Below, piece after piece: positions 35,558-44,765 of a stretch of DNA of 64,000 nt (position 1 is its first letter; every line of letters begins with the position of its first letter). Origin of the DNA: Chryseobacterium sp. C-71 (lineage in GTDB: Bacteria; Bacteroidota; Bacteroidia; Flavobacteriales; Weeksellaceae). The DNA is taken from positions 2,046,001 to 2,110,000 of the forward strand of contig NZ_CP087131.1 in NCBI RefSeq assembly GCF_020911865.1, given 5' to 3'. A program made the position numbers and the translations under genes. The notes below the pieces were generated by a model. The model made no database searches, was not told the DNA's origin, and saw nothing but the letters and a program-made list of their open reading frames with translations.

Positions 35558-38500
35558 ATGCATCGCTTTTTTATCTTTTTATATTATCTGATTGCCAAAA
35601 ACAGAATTCTTTCCATCGCAACGGCGCTGGGAGTTGCTGTTTTGTGTTTGTTTTTTGCTTCAAAAATTAATTTTGAAGAAGACATCAATCAAATCATTCC
35701 TAAAAGCGAAAAATCTGATTTGACGGCAAAAGTTCTGAAACAACTCAATTTTTCAGATAAAATCATCGTCATTATCGAAAAAAAATCGAAAGACGACAAC
35801 TTTCAGTTATCCGAAACGGCTGACCAATTTTTAGAAAAAACAAAACCTTTACAGAAATATATCGGTTCTATTCAGGGAAAAGTGAATGACAATGAGATTT
35901 CAGAAACGTTTAATTTCGTCAATCAGAATCTGCCTCTATTTTTAGACGAAAACGATTACAAGGAAATTGAAAGGAAACTCAACAAAGACAGCATTGCAAA
36001 ACAAGTTGAGAACAATTACGTTTCATTAGTTTCTCCGACGAGTTTGGTGACGAAAGATTTCATAAAAAAAGATCCGCTGGGAATCACATTTTTAGGAATC
36101 AAAAAACTGAACGCTTTAAACATCAGCAAAGATTTTAAGCTCGAAGACAATTACGTCGTAACCAAAGACGGAAAAAACCTTTTGCTTTTCATCGAACCGA
36201 AAAATAAAAGCAACGACACCAAAAACAACGAAGCTTTCGTCAATCAGCTGAACGAAATCAAAGACAACCTCAACAAAGAATTCAAAGGAAAAACTGAATT
36301 AAGTTATTTCGGTTCGCCCGTAATTGCGGTTGCAAATGCACAACAAATCAAGAAAGACATCCAGAATACGGTTATTATTTCGATGACTGTGCTCATGATT
36401 TTATTGATTTATTATTTTAGAAGTTTTTTCACTCCTATTGTTATTTTTCTTCCGACTTTATTTTCGGTATTGCTTGCGTTGTTGGTTTTATATTTTATTA
36501 AAGATAAAATTTCAGCCATTTCATTGAGCGTCGGCGCAATTTTAATTGGAATTACGATTGATTATGCGCTTCACATTCTCACGCATTACAAGCACAACAA
36601 CAATATTGAAGAGCTTTACAAAGAAATTACACAGCCAATAATTTTAAGTAGTGTAACAACTGCAGTTTCATTTTTATGTCTGGTTTTTGTGCGTTCGGAA
36701 GCGTTGAAAGATTTGGGACTTTTTGCTTCAATTACAGTTTTGTTTTCGTCGGTTTTAGCTTTGATTATCGTTCCACAGCTATATCATCCGAAAGAAAAAT
36801 CAGATAAACTAAATACTAACTTTATAGACAAAATTGGGCATTATCCTTACGAGAAAAACAAGCCTTTGATTATTTTCTGTTCGCTTGTAATTATTGCTTG
36901 TTTGTTTGGTTTTAGGCATGTTGGTTTTAATGAAGATATTGGTGACTTAAACTACATTCCAAAAGACTTGAAAATAAGTGAGGCGAAGCTGGAAAAACTT
37001 TCTGACATCACTTCAAAATCTATTTACACCATTTCTTACGGAAACTCTGAGGAAGAAGCTTTGGCAAGAAACTCAGATTTGAGTCAGTTTTTGGAGAAAG
37101 AAAAAAAGGAAGGGAAAATTTTAAGCTACAATTCTCTTGGAAACGTTGTTTTATCTAAAGAAGACCAGCAGAAAAAAGTAGCAATCTGGCAAAGCTTCTG
37201 GGACGAAAACAAGAAAAACCAAACCATTTCTGAATTGGTCAACAACGGAAATAAATTCGGTTTCAACAGTTCTGCTTTTGATCAGTTCAATAAAAATTTA
37301 AATAAAACCTACTCTACTGTAAGTTTAAAAGATTACTCAACAATAAAAGCCCTTCAAATCTCAGAATTCCTGAGTCAGGAAAATGGTTTTTACACCGTTT
37401 CGAATGTGGTAAAAGTAGATGAAAAAAAACGTGATGCTTTCATAAAAGACATTGAAAAGAAACACGACGCCATCGCCATCGACCGTCAGCAAATGAACGA
37501 GAACTTTTTAGGCTTACTGAAAAGAGACTTCAGCACGTTGATTAATTATTCATTGTTAGCGATTCTTCTCACGATCATCGTTTTCTTTAGAAATTTTGAA
37601 TTGACTTTGCTTACGATGTTTCCTATTGTTTTAACAGGAGTTGTCACAGCGGGAATTCTCTATTTCCTTGGATTAGAACTCAATATTTTCAGCACCGTTG
37701 TCTGCACTTTGGTTTTCGGGGTTGGTGATGACTTCAGTATTTTCCTCACGAAAGCAATGCAGAAAGAACATACGACAGGGAAAAATGAACTTCCGACGTA
37801 CAGAATTTCGATTATTTTGGCAGTTTTTACAACGATTTTATCCATCGGTTCTTTGGTTTTCGCAAAACATCCGGCATTGCATTCTTTGGCTTTGGTTGCA
37901 CTGATTGGAATGCTTTCCGTGATTATCATTACCTCAACTTTATATCCGTTCTGGTTTAGATTTTTAATTATTAACAGAACTAAAAAAGGACTTTCACCGA
38001 TTACTTTCAGACTGTTCATACATTCAGTGATTCTCTTTATTTATTATGGTTTAGGCGGATTGATATTTTCGGTCATCGGAAGTATTTTTGTGAAAAACTC
38101 TAGAGGGAAAACTTTAGATCTAATTAAATTAATTCTAGCTAAATTTTTAACGTCTGTATTGTACGGAAATCCATTTGTGAAGAAAAAAGTCATAACAAAT
38201 CCCAACGAAAATTTCAACAAACCGGCAATAATTATTGCGAATCACACTTCGTTTCTCGATACCTTAGCAATTGCTATGGCAACACATAAAATTGTCTACC
38301 TGGTCAATGATTGGGTGTATGATTCTCCGGTTTTTGGCAAACTCGTAAAAGCTTTAGGTTTTTATCCAGTTTCACAGGGTATCGAAAATGGGAAGGAAAA
38401 ATTAAAGGAAAAAATTGAACAAGGATATTCATTAGTCGTTTTCCCTGAAGCGGAAAGGTCTTATACGAATGATGTAAAACGTTTCCACAAAGGAGCTTTT

Positions 38501-39211
38501 TATCTTGCGGAAGAATTTGGCTTGGATATTTTGCCAATCTACATTCACGGGAATTCTGAAGTTTTGCCTAAAGGAGATTTTATCATTTACGATGGTGATA
38601 TTATTGTGAAAGTTGGTGAAAGAATCAGCAAAGATGATTTGTCATTTGGAACGACTTATAAAGAAAGAGCTAAAAACATTAATTTTTATTTCAGAAATGA
38701 ATTTGCTAAACTGAGAAATGAAATTGAAGACGAAAATTATTTTAGAAAGAAATTGTTTTTAAGTTTCCTTTATAAAGAAACCGAAATTGTAAAAGAAGTT
38801 AAACAAGATTTTATTAAAAATAAATCTGTTTATTTTGAATTGAATAAACACATCGCAAAAGACGCCAACATTTTGCACATTGCCGATGATTTTGGGCAGA
38901 AAGATATTCTACTGACTCTTCAGCAAGCCGGAAGAAGAGTTTTCAGTTTAATTAAAGATGAAGAAAAAAGACAGATTGCAAAGAATAATTATGTCGTTAA
39001 AACACGAAAAATCAATTACATCAAAAACACGTCTGAAATCACCAAAGACATTGATGTTCTTTTGATTTCAGATCCCAAATTTAATGTAACCGAAATCACT
39101 CAGCTTCCAAAAACCATTATTTTTCTAAACACCGAAAATAATATTTTTGAAAACACTTCATTTAACTTAGTGTTCACTTCTGAATCAATAAGAGTATTCC
39201 GAAACGAATAA
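35558..39211 (+). CDS. MMPL exporter fused to acyltransferase and a C-terminal methyltransferase-like domain
   Basis: 1217 residues. Residues 1 to about 830 form an MMPL/RND-type exporter with two repeats: a first helix near 15-31, helix clusters near 270-410 and 650-800, and large periplasmic loops. Residues about 880-1060 are a PlsC-like acyltransferase with NHTSFLDTL (near 894-902) and FPEAERS (near 962). The final 110 or so residues (DANILHIADDFGQKDILLTLQQAG to the end) look like a shortened Rossmann or SAM-methyltransferase fold. Flexirubin clusters usually carry this exporter/acyltransferase. It could move and acylate the pigment or its precursor. First gene of block 1, 42 bp before darA. 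Confidence 0.87.
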   Translation: MHRFFIFLYYLIAKNRILSIATALGVAVLCLFFASKINFEEDINQIIPKSEKSDLTAKVLKQLNFSDKIIVIIEKKSKDDNFQLSETADQFLEKTKPLQKYIGSIQGKVNDNEISETFNFVNQNLPLFLDENDYKEIERKLNKDSIAKQVENNYVSLVSPTSLVTKDFIKKDPLGITFLGIKKLNALNISKDFKLEDNYVVTKDGKNLLLFIEPKNKSNDTKNNEAFVNQLNEIKDNLNKEFKGKTELSYFGSPVIAVANAQQIKKDIQNTVIISMTVLMILLIYYFRSFFTPIVIFLPTLFSVLLALLVLYFIKDKISAISLSVGAILIGITIDYALHILTHYKHNNNIEELYKEITQPIILSSVTTAVSFLCLVFVRSEALKDLGLFASITVLFSSVLALIIVPQLYHPKEKSDKLNTNFIDKIGHYPYEKNKPLIIFCSLVIIACLFGFRHVGFNEDIGDLNYIPKDLKISEAKLEKLSDITSKSIYTISYGNSEEEALARNSDLSQFLEKEKKEGKILSYNSLGNVVLSKEDQQKKVAIWQSFWDENKKNQTISELVNNGNKFGFNSSAFDQFNKNLNKTYSTVSLKDYSTIKALQISEFLSQENGFYTVSNVVKVDEKKRDAFIKDIEKKHDAIAIDRQQMNENFLGLLKRDFSTLINYSLLAILLTIIVFFRNFELTLLTMFPIVLTGVVTAGILYFLGLELNIFSTVVCTLVFGVGDDFSIFLTKAMQKEHTTGKNELPTYRISIILAVFTTILSIGSLVFAKHPALHSLALVALIGMLSVIIITSTLYPFWFRFLIINRTKKGLSPITFRLFIHSVILFIYYGLGGLIFSVIGSIFVKNSRGKTLDLIKLILAKFLTSVLYGNPFVKKKVITNPNENFNKPAIIIANHTSFLDTLAIAMATHKIVYLVNDWVYDSPVFGKLVKALGFYPVSQGIENGKEKLKEKIEQGYSLVVFPEAERSYTNDVKRFHKGAFYLAEEFGLDILPIYIHGNSEVLPKGDFIIYDGDIIVKVGERISKDDLSFGTTYKERAKNINFYFRNEFAKLRNEIEDENYFRKKLFLSFLYKETEIVKEVKQDFIKNKSVYFELNKHIAKDANILHIADDFGQKDILLTLQQAGRRVFSLIKDEEKRQIAKNNYVVKTRKINYIKNTSEITKDIDVLLISDPKFNVTEITQLPKTIIFLNTENNIFENTSFNLVFTSESIRVFRNE

Positions 39212-39253
39212 TAAATTTTAAAAGCATATTTTTGTAATCCATAAAGAATATTA

Positions 39254-40168
39254 ATGCAGAAAAACGTACTTGTTCTCTATTATACACAGACGGGTCAGCT
39301 GGAGGATATTATGAAAAATATTGCCCAGCCGTTTGAGGATAAGAAAGACGAATATCTAGTCACTTACTACAACATTCAGCTCAAAGAAGACTTTCCTTTT
39401 CCCTGGCCGAGTGATGTTTTTTTTAATACTTTCCCCGAATCTTATTTGCAGATTCCAAGCGAGATTCTTCCGCCACCGGAAAATGTACTGAATAAAAAAT
39501 ATGACCTCATTCTTTTCGGATATCAGGTTTGGTATCTGACTCCTTCTATTCCTATCATTTCATTTTTGAAAAGTGGTTACGCAGAAGGTTTATTAAAAGA
39601 CACTCCCATCGTTACCGTTTCTGCAACCAGAAATATGTGGATGCTTTCTCAGGAAAAATTAAAAGTTTATTTAAAAAATCTAAATACCAAACTGATCGGA
39701 AATATCGCTTTGGTAGACAGACACGATAATTACACCAGCGTTTTGACGATTCTTCGCTGGCTGACAACCGGACAAAAAGAAAAATCTGGAATACTTCCTG
39801 CAGCGGGAGTTTCAGATGAAGAAATCAACGGAGCCGGAAAATATGGGAAGATCATCGAAAATCACTTTGAAAACAATGATTTTACCAACCTACAACCCGA
39901 TCTGGTAAAAAACAGAGCCGTAGAAATCAGACCTTTTCTAGTAAGAGTAGAAAAAGTAGGAAACAAAATCTTTACCATTTGGAGTAATCTGATTATCAAG
40001 AAAAAAGAAAAACGACCTTTGCTGATCAAATTCTTTAAAGTATATTTGATGGCAGCAATTTGGATCATTTCGCCAATCGTATTGGTTTTTCATCTCTTAT
40101 TAGCACCCCTTTTGTGGTCTAAAAGACAAAAGCAAAAAGAATATTTACAAGGAATTAATTTAAAATAG
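39254..40168 (+). CDS. darA: Dialkylresorcinol biosynthesis protein DarA (aromatase candidate, flavodoxin-like)
   Basis: 304 residues. The N-terminus KNVLVLYYTQTGQLEDIMKNI (3-23) is a flavodoxin-type FMN phosphate loop, and KYDLILFGYQVWYLTPSIPIISFL (near 82-105) matches the second flavin strand. The C-terminus has a hydrophobic anchor (LMAAIWIISPIVLVFHLLLAPLLW, near 268-291), so the protein may sit on the membrane. In known dialkylresorcinol systems DarA works with DarB, oxidising the cyclohexanedione to the aromatic resorcinol. Two bp separate it from darB. The name rests on the adjacency and the flavodoxin-like pattern. Confidence 0.82.
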   Translation: MQKNVLVLYYTQTGQLEDIMKNIAQPFEDKKDEYLVTYYNIQLKEDFPFPWPSDVFFNTFPESYLQIPSEILPPPENVLNKKYDLILFGYQVWYLTPSIPIISFLKSGYAEGLLKDTPIVTVSATRNMWMLSQEKLKVYLKNLNTKLIGNIALVDRHDNYTSVLTILRWLTTGQKEKSGILPAAGVSDEEINGAGKYGKIIENHFENNDFTNLQPDLVKNRAVEIRPFLVRVEKVGNKIFTIWSNLIIKKKEKRPLLIKFFKVYLMAAIWIISPIVLVFHLLLAPLLWSKRQKQKEYLQGINLK

Positions 40169-40170
40169 AA

Positions 40171-41310
40171 ATGCAAGACGTATTTATAACAAAAGCTTCA
40201 ACATACTTGCCGAATGAGCCGGTTTCGAATGACGAAATGGAAAGCTATCTTGGCTTGGTAAATAATACACCCTCTAAAGCGAGAGCCTTAATTCTAAGGA
40301 ACAATAAAATCACAACGAGATATTACGCTTTAGATAAAAACGGAAAATCTACGCATACCAACGCTCAAATCACAGCAAAAGCAATTGAAGGACTTTTTGA
40401 TGAAAACTTCAAAAAAGAAGATATGACTTTGTTATCGGTAGGAACTACTTCTCCGGATCAGATTCAGCCGTCTCATGCTTCAATGGTGCACGGAGAACTT
40501 AATATGAGCAAATCAATAGAGATCAATACCTCAACCGGACTTTGTAATTCTGGTATGAACGCATTAAACTATGGTTTTCTAAATATTAAAGCTGGAATAA
40601 AAGACAATGCTGTCTGTGTAGGTTCTGAAAGAATGTCTGCGTGGATGACTGCCGATAAATTTAACCACGAAGCTGAAAACCTCAAACTTCTGGAAGAAAG
40701 ACCTATCGTAGCTTTCAAAAGAGAGTTTTTGAGATGGATGCTTTCTGACGGTGCAGGTGCATTTTTATTGGAAACAAAACCAAGAGAGAATGAAGTTTCT
40801 TTAAAAATCGACTGGATCGATTTCTATTCTTATGCTCACGAAATTGAAGCATGCATGTATTCAGGTTGTGAAAAGCAGGAAGACGGAAGCTTAAAATCTT
40901 GGGCAGAATACCCTGCTGAAGAATGGCTGAACCAATCTATTTTTGCTTTAAAACAGGATACGAAAATTTTAGATAAATACATTTTGGTGAAAGGTGCAGA
41001 AAGTTTGAGATCATCTTTCGACAAGCATCAGCTAGACCCTGAAACTGTGGATCACGTTTTGGCGCATATTTCTTCAGGTTATTTCAAAGAAGGTTTAAAA
41101 GAAGAATTTGCTAATGTGGGATTAGATTTTCCATGGGAAAAATGGTTCTATAATCTTTCAGAAGTTGGAAACATCGGAGCAGGATCAATCTTTATTGCAG
41201 TTGAGCAATTGATGAATTCAGGAAAACTGAAAAAAGGAGAAAAAATTCTTCTGTGTGTTCCTGAAAGTGGAAGATTCGCTTATTCTTGTGCATTACTAAC
41301 GGTTTGCTAA
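40171..41310 (+). CDS. darB: DarB, KAS III-type ketosynthase for dialkylresorcinol formation
   Basis: 379 residues of thiolase fold. The catalytic triad of KAS III enzymes is intact: Cys125 in STGLCNSG, His299 in VLAHISSGYF and Asn334 in EVGNIGAGS. DarB-type enzymes condense two beta-keto acyl units (one on CoA/ACP from fatty acid synthesis, one from the partner chain) into a cyclohexanedione that DarA aromatises. This gives the alkyl-resorcinol half of flexirubin. Its stop overlaps the start of the next hotdog gene by one base, showing tight coupling within block 1. Confidence 0.88.
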   Translation: MQDVFITKASTYLPNEPVSNDEMESYLGLVNNTPSKARALILRNNKITTRYYALDKNGKSTHTNAQITAKAIEGLFDENFKKEDMTLLSVGTTSPDQIQPSHASMVHGELNMSKSIEINTSTGLCNSGMNALNYGFLNIKAGIKDNAVCVGSERMSAWMTADKFNHEAENLKLLEERPIVAFKREFLRWMLSDGAGAFLLETKPRENEVSLKIDWIDFYSYAHEIEACMYSGCEKQEDGSLKSWAEYPAEEWLNQSIFALKQDTKILDKYILVKGAESLRSSFDKHQLDPETVDHVLAHISSGYFKEGLKEEFANVGLDFPWEKWFYNLSEVGNIGAGSIFIAVEQLMNSGKLKKGEKILLCVPESGRFAYSCALLTVC

Positions 41311-41741
41311 TGGAAGTTTTATTACCCAATTCCGATCAAAATTTTGTAGGAAGTCTTATTCCGCAAAAAGCACCTTTTGTCATGGTAGACGAGGTTTCGG
41401 AGTATTCTGAAAATCACGTCATCTCAGGATTCACCATCAAAGAAGATAATCTTTTTGTACACGAAGGAATATTTCAGGCTTCCGGTTTAATCGAGCATCA
41501 GGCTCAGACTGTGGCTTTACATACCGGTTACAAATATTTTCTTTTAGGAAAAGAATCTCCGACAGGCTACATCGGCGCCATCAAATCTTTTGAAGCAGAT
41601 GCTTTACCAAAAGTGGGTGACCAACTGATAACCGAAGCTACCATTCTGAATGAAATGCTGGGTGTAACCTTAGTAGAAATCATCACTAAAATAAATGATA
41701 CCGTAATTGCAAAATCGCAGATGAAAACGGTTGTAAAATAG
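41310..41741 (+). CDS. FabZ-like hotdog protein lacking the catalytic His (dehydratase partner)
   Basis: 143 residues from the ATG at 41310, which overlaps the darB stop; an earlier in-frame ATG at 41286 lies inside darB and is less likely. The layout is that of FabZ/ApeP-type 3-hydroxyacyl-ACP dehydratases. The FabZ catalytic His position reads Gln19 (LIPQKAPFVMVD), while Glu62 in SGLIEHQAQ is kept. It probably works as a heteromeric partner of the next hotdog protein, whose His is intact, during polyene elongation. This pairing is inference, modelled on the ApeI/ApeP dehydratases of aryl polyene clusters. Confidence 0.8.
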   Translation: MEVLLPNSDQNFVGSLIPQKAPFVMVDEVSEYSENHVISGFTIKEDNLFVHEGIFQASGLIEHQAQTVALHTGYKYFLLGKESPTGYIGAIKSFEADALPKVGDQLITEATILNEMLGVTLVEIITKINDTVIAKSQMKTVVK

Positions 41742-41750
41742 ATTTAAAGA

Positions 41751-41855
41751 CATTTCGTCAGTTCGAGTAAAATTCTGCAAGAATTTGTATCGAGAACTTT
41801 AGCAAATCAACTTCTCGATACGATTTTTTCAAAATCTACTCGAAGTGACGAAATG
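41751..41855. repeat. Long imperfect inverted repeat, copy A
   Basis: Arms at 41751-41796 and 41812-41855, about 44-46 nt each, around a 15-nt loop, ending in CATTTCGTCA / TGACGAAATG. The right arm is nearly identical (one or two differences in about 45 nt) to the complement of the left arm of copy B at 42581. It lies between the two hotdog genes and could act as an attenuator or mRNA-stabilising hairpin. Confidence 0.85.
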
Positions 41856-41889
41856 ATATAATTCAAGTTTTTTTAGAAGAAAAATTTAC

Positions 41890-42333
41890 ATGGAGCTAAA
41901 AGAAGAAAACATCATCAATATTCACCATTTTTTACCTCATCGCGAACCGATGCTGATGGCTGATTATATCCTTGAGCTTACTCCGGAAAAGGTGGTTACT
42001 TCTTTTGAAATTACTTCAGACAATATTTTCGTTCACAACAATCATTTTGTAGAAGCTGGTCTTATAGAACATTCGGCACAAACGTGTTCTTCGATTCTGG
42101 GGCAGAGTTTTTTTAAAGGTCCTGATGACGGAACTAAAGTAATCGGCTTTATCACCAATATCAAAAAGATTGAGATTTTCGCCTTGCCCAAAGTCGGTGA
42201 TAAAATCATTTCAAAAGCTTCTTTAATTTCTCAATATGAAAATATCTGCCAGATTTTTTGCGAAACTTTTTTAGGAGATGAATTACTGATTCGTACAGAG
42301 ATCAGTTTGTTTATTCAGGAACTGAAATCTTAG
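41890..42333 (+). CDS. FabZ-like 3-hydroxyacyl-ACP dehydratase (hotdog, His intact)
   Basis: 147 residues. FLPHREPMLMAD at residues 14-25 carries the FabZ catalytic His17, and GLIEHSAQ at 57-64 the catalytic Glu60, so it should be an active 3-hydroxyacyl-ACP dehydratase. Paired with the upstream hotdog protein, it probably produces the conjugated double bonds of the polyene. It lies 148 bp after that gene, the gap being occupied by inverted repeat A. It is the last gene of block 1 of the pigment locus. Confidence 0.83.
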   Translation: MELKEENIINIHHFLPHREPMLMADYILELTPEKVVTSFEITSDNIFVHNNHFVEAGLIEHSAQTCSSILGQSFFKGPDDGTKVIGFITNIKKIEIFALPKVGDKIISKASLISQYENICQIFCETFLGDELLIRTEISLFIQELKS

Positions 42334-42346
42334 AATATTGTTTTTA

Positions 42347-42562
42347 ATGATTAATAAAGCAGTATTTTATTTAAAAATAGTAAGATTAATTTCAGTAGTG
42401 TTTCTCTTAATTCTTCTGTTTTACACTTTCATGATTCTAGTGAGTAGTCACAAAGTGCCTTCTCAAACATTTACAAAACTAATTTTCACAATCTCAATCA
42501 CAATTTTGTTGCTTATTTATTCTTCAATTACCATAATGAGAGAAAAGAAGAAGGATAATTAA
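42347..42562 (+). CDS. Small two-helix membrane protein
   Basis: 71 residues from the ATG at 42347; a TTG 9 nt earlier is also possible. Two hydrophobic helices (IVRLISVVFLLILLFYTFMILV and LIFTISITILLLIYSSITIM) separated by a short loop, then a basic tail REKKKDN. No family recognised. It follows the dehydratase by 13 bp and lies between inverted repeats A and B, so it could be co-transcribed with block 1, but nothing shows a link to pigment synthesis. Confidence 0.55.
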   Translation: MINKAVFYLKIVRLISVVFLLILLFYTFMILVSSHKVPSQTFTKLIFTISITILLLIYSSITIMREKKKDN

Positions 42563-42580
42563 AGATTTTTAATTCGTATA

Positions 42581-42687
42581 TCGTCGCTTCGAGTAGATTT
42601 TGAAAAAATCGTATCGAGAAGTTTGATTAGTTCATTGATTCTCGATACATTTTTCTTCGAAAAACACTTGAATTGACGGCGTGACGA
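42581..42687. repeat. Long imperfect inverted repeat, copy B
   Basis: Left arm 42581-42620, right arm about 42639-42687, related to copy A. The left arm matches the complement of the right arm of copy A almost base for base. An AATTCAAGTTT sequence follows both copies on the right, so the flanks share orientation too. Confidence 0.8.
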
Positions 42688-42775
42688 AACAATTCAAGTT
42701 TATTATTAAAATGGCAAGAATTAAGCTATCAAATTTGACTAGAGGATCAACACCTTAAAACCCCTTTATTTTCAA

Positions 42776-42783
42776 TATATTTG
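42776..42783 (+). promoter_or_regulatory. Candidate -7 box for the 42798 gene
   Basis: TATATTTG, exact fit to TAnnTTTG, 14 bp before the ATG. No -33 TTTG at canonical distance. Confidence 0.4.
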
Positions 42784-42797
42784 ACAAAAATAAAGTT

Positions 42798-43067
42798 ATG
42801 AGCGTTAAAGTAAGGTTTTATTCCTACGATATAGAATTTGAGTTCGAAAACTCTGTGGAGTTTCCTGTTGCGCCTGCAGTAGGTGATGAGGTGAACTTGA
42901 TTTCATTTTTTAAATATAAAACTTCTGAAAGATTAGAATATGTGAATAATATGGAAGATCTATATCTTTATGAAAATGCATTGGTTACTGAGCGTACTTG
43001 GTGCAAAGACATAGAGAAGGATGAGGTATATCTATTGGTTCATTTAAAGTACAAAAGACGAAAGTAA
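42798..43067 (+). CDS. Small cytoplasmic protein of unknown function
   Basis: 89 residues, no signal peptide or membrane helix, beta-rich pattern (VKVRFYSYDIEFEFEN; EKDEVYLLVHLKYKRRK). No family recognised. It has its own -7 candidate 14 bp upstream and a terminator 50 bp downstream, so it looks like a single-gene unit. It resembles in size the small orphan proteins scattered through Chryseobacterium genomes. A real gene is likely because start, promoter and terminator all fit. Confidence 0.6.
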   Translation: MSVKVRFYSYDIEFEFENSVEFPVAPAVGDEVNLISFFKYKTSERLEYVNNMEDLYLYENALVTERTWCKDIEKDEVYLLVHLKYKRRK

Positions 43068-43116
43068 ATGATCATCGCTAAGATAAATCTTTCACCTTTT
43101 TACTATTTATCGAAAT

Positions 43117-43141
43117 AAAGCTGCCAAAACTGAGCAGCTTT
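43117..43141. terminator. Bidirectional terminator between convergent genes
   Basis: Perfect 8-bp stem AAAGCTGC / GCAGCTTT with 9-nt loop, T- and A-rich flanks on both sides. It lies between the stops of the 42798 (+) and 43149 (-) genes. Confidence 0.85.
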
Positions 43142-43148
43142 TATTTAT

Positions 43149-44528
43149 CTAAAAAAACGCTGTTAATTTAAGTCCTGCCGAAACATAATTTATTTTTTCT
43201 TTGGCAGAATCGTCATTTAAATCCTCACTTAGTTCAGCATCATTCTGCAATATTTCATTAAAATGATAAGTGATTTTTGATTGAGTTTGGTTATAATCTG
43301 CATACAAACTAATCCCCAATTCTGGATTAAATTTATATGTTAAAGCCGCTCCGCTGTTCCATCGGAAACTCCTAGATGGTTTATATTCGGCAACCTGAAA
43401 TTCGTTATTAGGCAGATCAAATAACTCACTTTTTACAATTACCTTTCCGCTGGCGGGTGACGAATATCCAGCGGTAGCCTTTAATGTTAATTGTAGTTTT
43501 TCCGAAAATTCATGAGAATAATAAGGCCCGATTCCAAAATTAAGAAAGCCCAGAGATTCTGTATTAATATCAAAATTTCCGAGTTCCTCATCAAGCGGAA
43601 ACTCCAAAGATTTTACAGGAAAACTGCTGAAACTAAAGTCTCCGCCTGCACCCCATTTTTTAGAGAAAAAATAAGCTCCTTCAATCCCAGTTTCAAAACC
43701 TATTTCCTTTTTATCGCTCAGTGCAGATTCTTTTAGAAAATTGGTGGTAGAAAGAGCCGTTCCCAACTTGAGTGACAGAAAAGAAGGATTTCCGTTTCCT
43801 TCGATACCGGCTAACATTCCCAAATTATCACCTTTGTTTTTATAAATCTTATCAATAAAAAAGTAACCCAATTCTGTTGAAATAATCCCAATTCCTGCTC
43901 CAGCCAAAACGTCTGAAATCCAATGCCTGTTATTTAAATTTCGTCCCAATCCGGTAATTGCAGCAGCACTATATCCCCCGATACTGTATGCAGGATTGAC
44001 CAAACCATATTCTTTGTGCAGAAAACTCGCATTGGTAAACGCCATCGATGTATGACCGGAAGGAAAAGAGTTTCTGCTAGATCCGTCAGGTCGTTCTACT
44101 TTTGCAGTATATTTGATAGAATTGACCAAGATTGCCATTACTCCTATACTTGCAGCATAAGAAAGTGTAGCTCTACCAATGTTGTTACGACCTTTTACCC
44201 CAGCCAATTTTAGTCCGTAAACAGCAGCCGTTGGAGCATATTGCAGATAATTATCATATCCTACTCTGAATGTAGGAATATATCGGTTTCTGATCTCACG
44301 GATATTTTTTCTCTCTCCCCAAGTTGCAGCTGATGCTGTAAAAAATAAGACAGGAGCGGTAGACTTTTTCACCCATTCTTTTTGAAAAAAAGGTTTTTGG
44401 GAGTTTGGTTTTGTGTCAAAAGCTAAAGGTTGAGGGTTTGTATCTACTGCGAGACTATCCTGAGCATGATGCAATGATAAGGGCAGCATGAAAATGGATA
44501 AAGACAATATTTTTATTTTCATGGTCAT
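43149..44528 (-). CDS. PAP2 phosphatase with C-terminal outer-membrane barrel-like region
   Basis: 459 residues with a signal peptide (ILSLSIFMLPLSLHHA). Residues about 130-230 hold the PAP2 acid phosphatase motifs KYTAKVERP, SFPSGHTSMAF and GRNLNNRHWISDVLAGAGIG; the third normally begins SR and here reads GR. The remaining 220 residues alternate as amphipathic beta strands (LSLKLGTALS, GAGGDFSFSSF, LGISLYADYNQ, YVSAGLKLTAFF), suggesting a periplasmic lipid phosphatase joined to a barrel-like domain. A possible role is lipid A or undecaprenyl pyrophosphate dephosphorylation. It belongs to the non-pigment block. Confidence 0.85.
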   Translation of the reverse strand: MTMKIKILSLSIFMLPLSLHHAQDSLAVDTNPQPLAFDTKPNSQKPFFQKEWVKKSTAPVLFFTASAATWGERKNIREIRNRYIPTFRVGYDNYLQYAPTAAVYGLKLAGVKGRNNIGRATLSYAASIGVMAILVNSIKYTAKVERPDGSSRNSFPSGHTSMAFTNASFLHKEYGLVNPAYSIGGYSAAAITGLGRNLNNRHWISDVLAGAGIGIISTELGYFFIDKIYKNKGDNLGMLAGIEGNGNPSFLSLKLGTALSTTNFLKESALSDKKEIGFETGIEGAYFFSKKWGAGGDFSFSSFPVKSLEFPLDEELGNFDINTESLGFLNFGIGPYYSHEFSEKLQLTLKATAGYSSPASGKVIVKSELFDLPNNEFQVAEYKPSRSFRWNSGAALTYKFNPELGISLYADYNQTQSKITYHFNEILQNDAELSEDLNDDSAKEKINYVSAGLKLTAFF

Positions 44529-44765
44529 GTAATTTGTGTACTTCGTTATTAATTCTCAAAACTGATCGTGTAATTTTGCTTTATGTTGTCAAAACAGTAT
44601 TCATATTAAAAGAATGATCGCATATTTTGAACAAAAATTGGGATTAAATTATAATTCAATGATTTTTTAATAAAATTAAAAAAAATAAATAGTAGTTTTA
44701 TATCTTGTCTAATGTGTTTTGATGCAATTCAATTGTATTGCTAAGACTAAAATTAAAATCATTCT

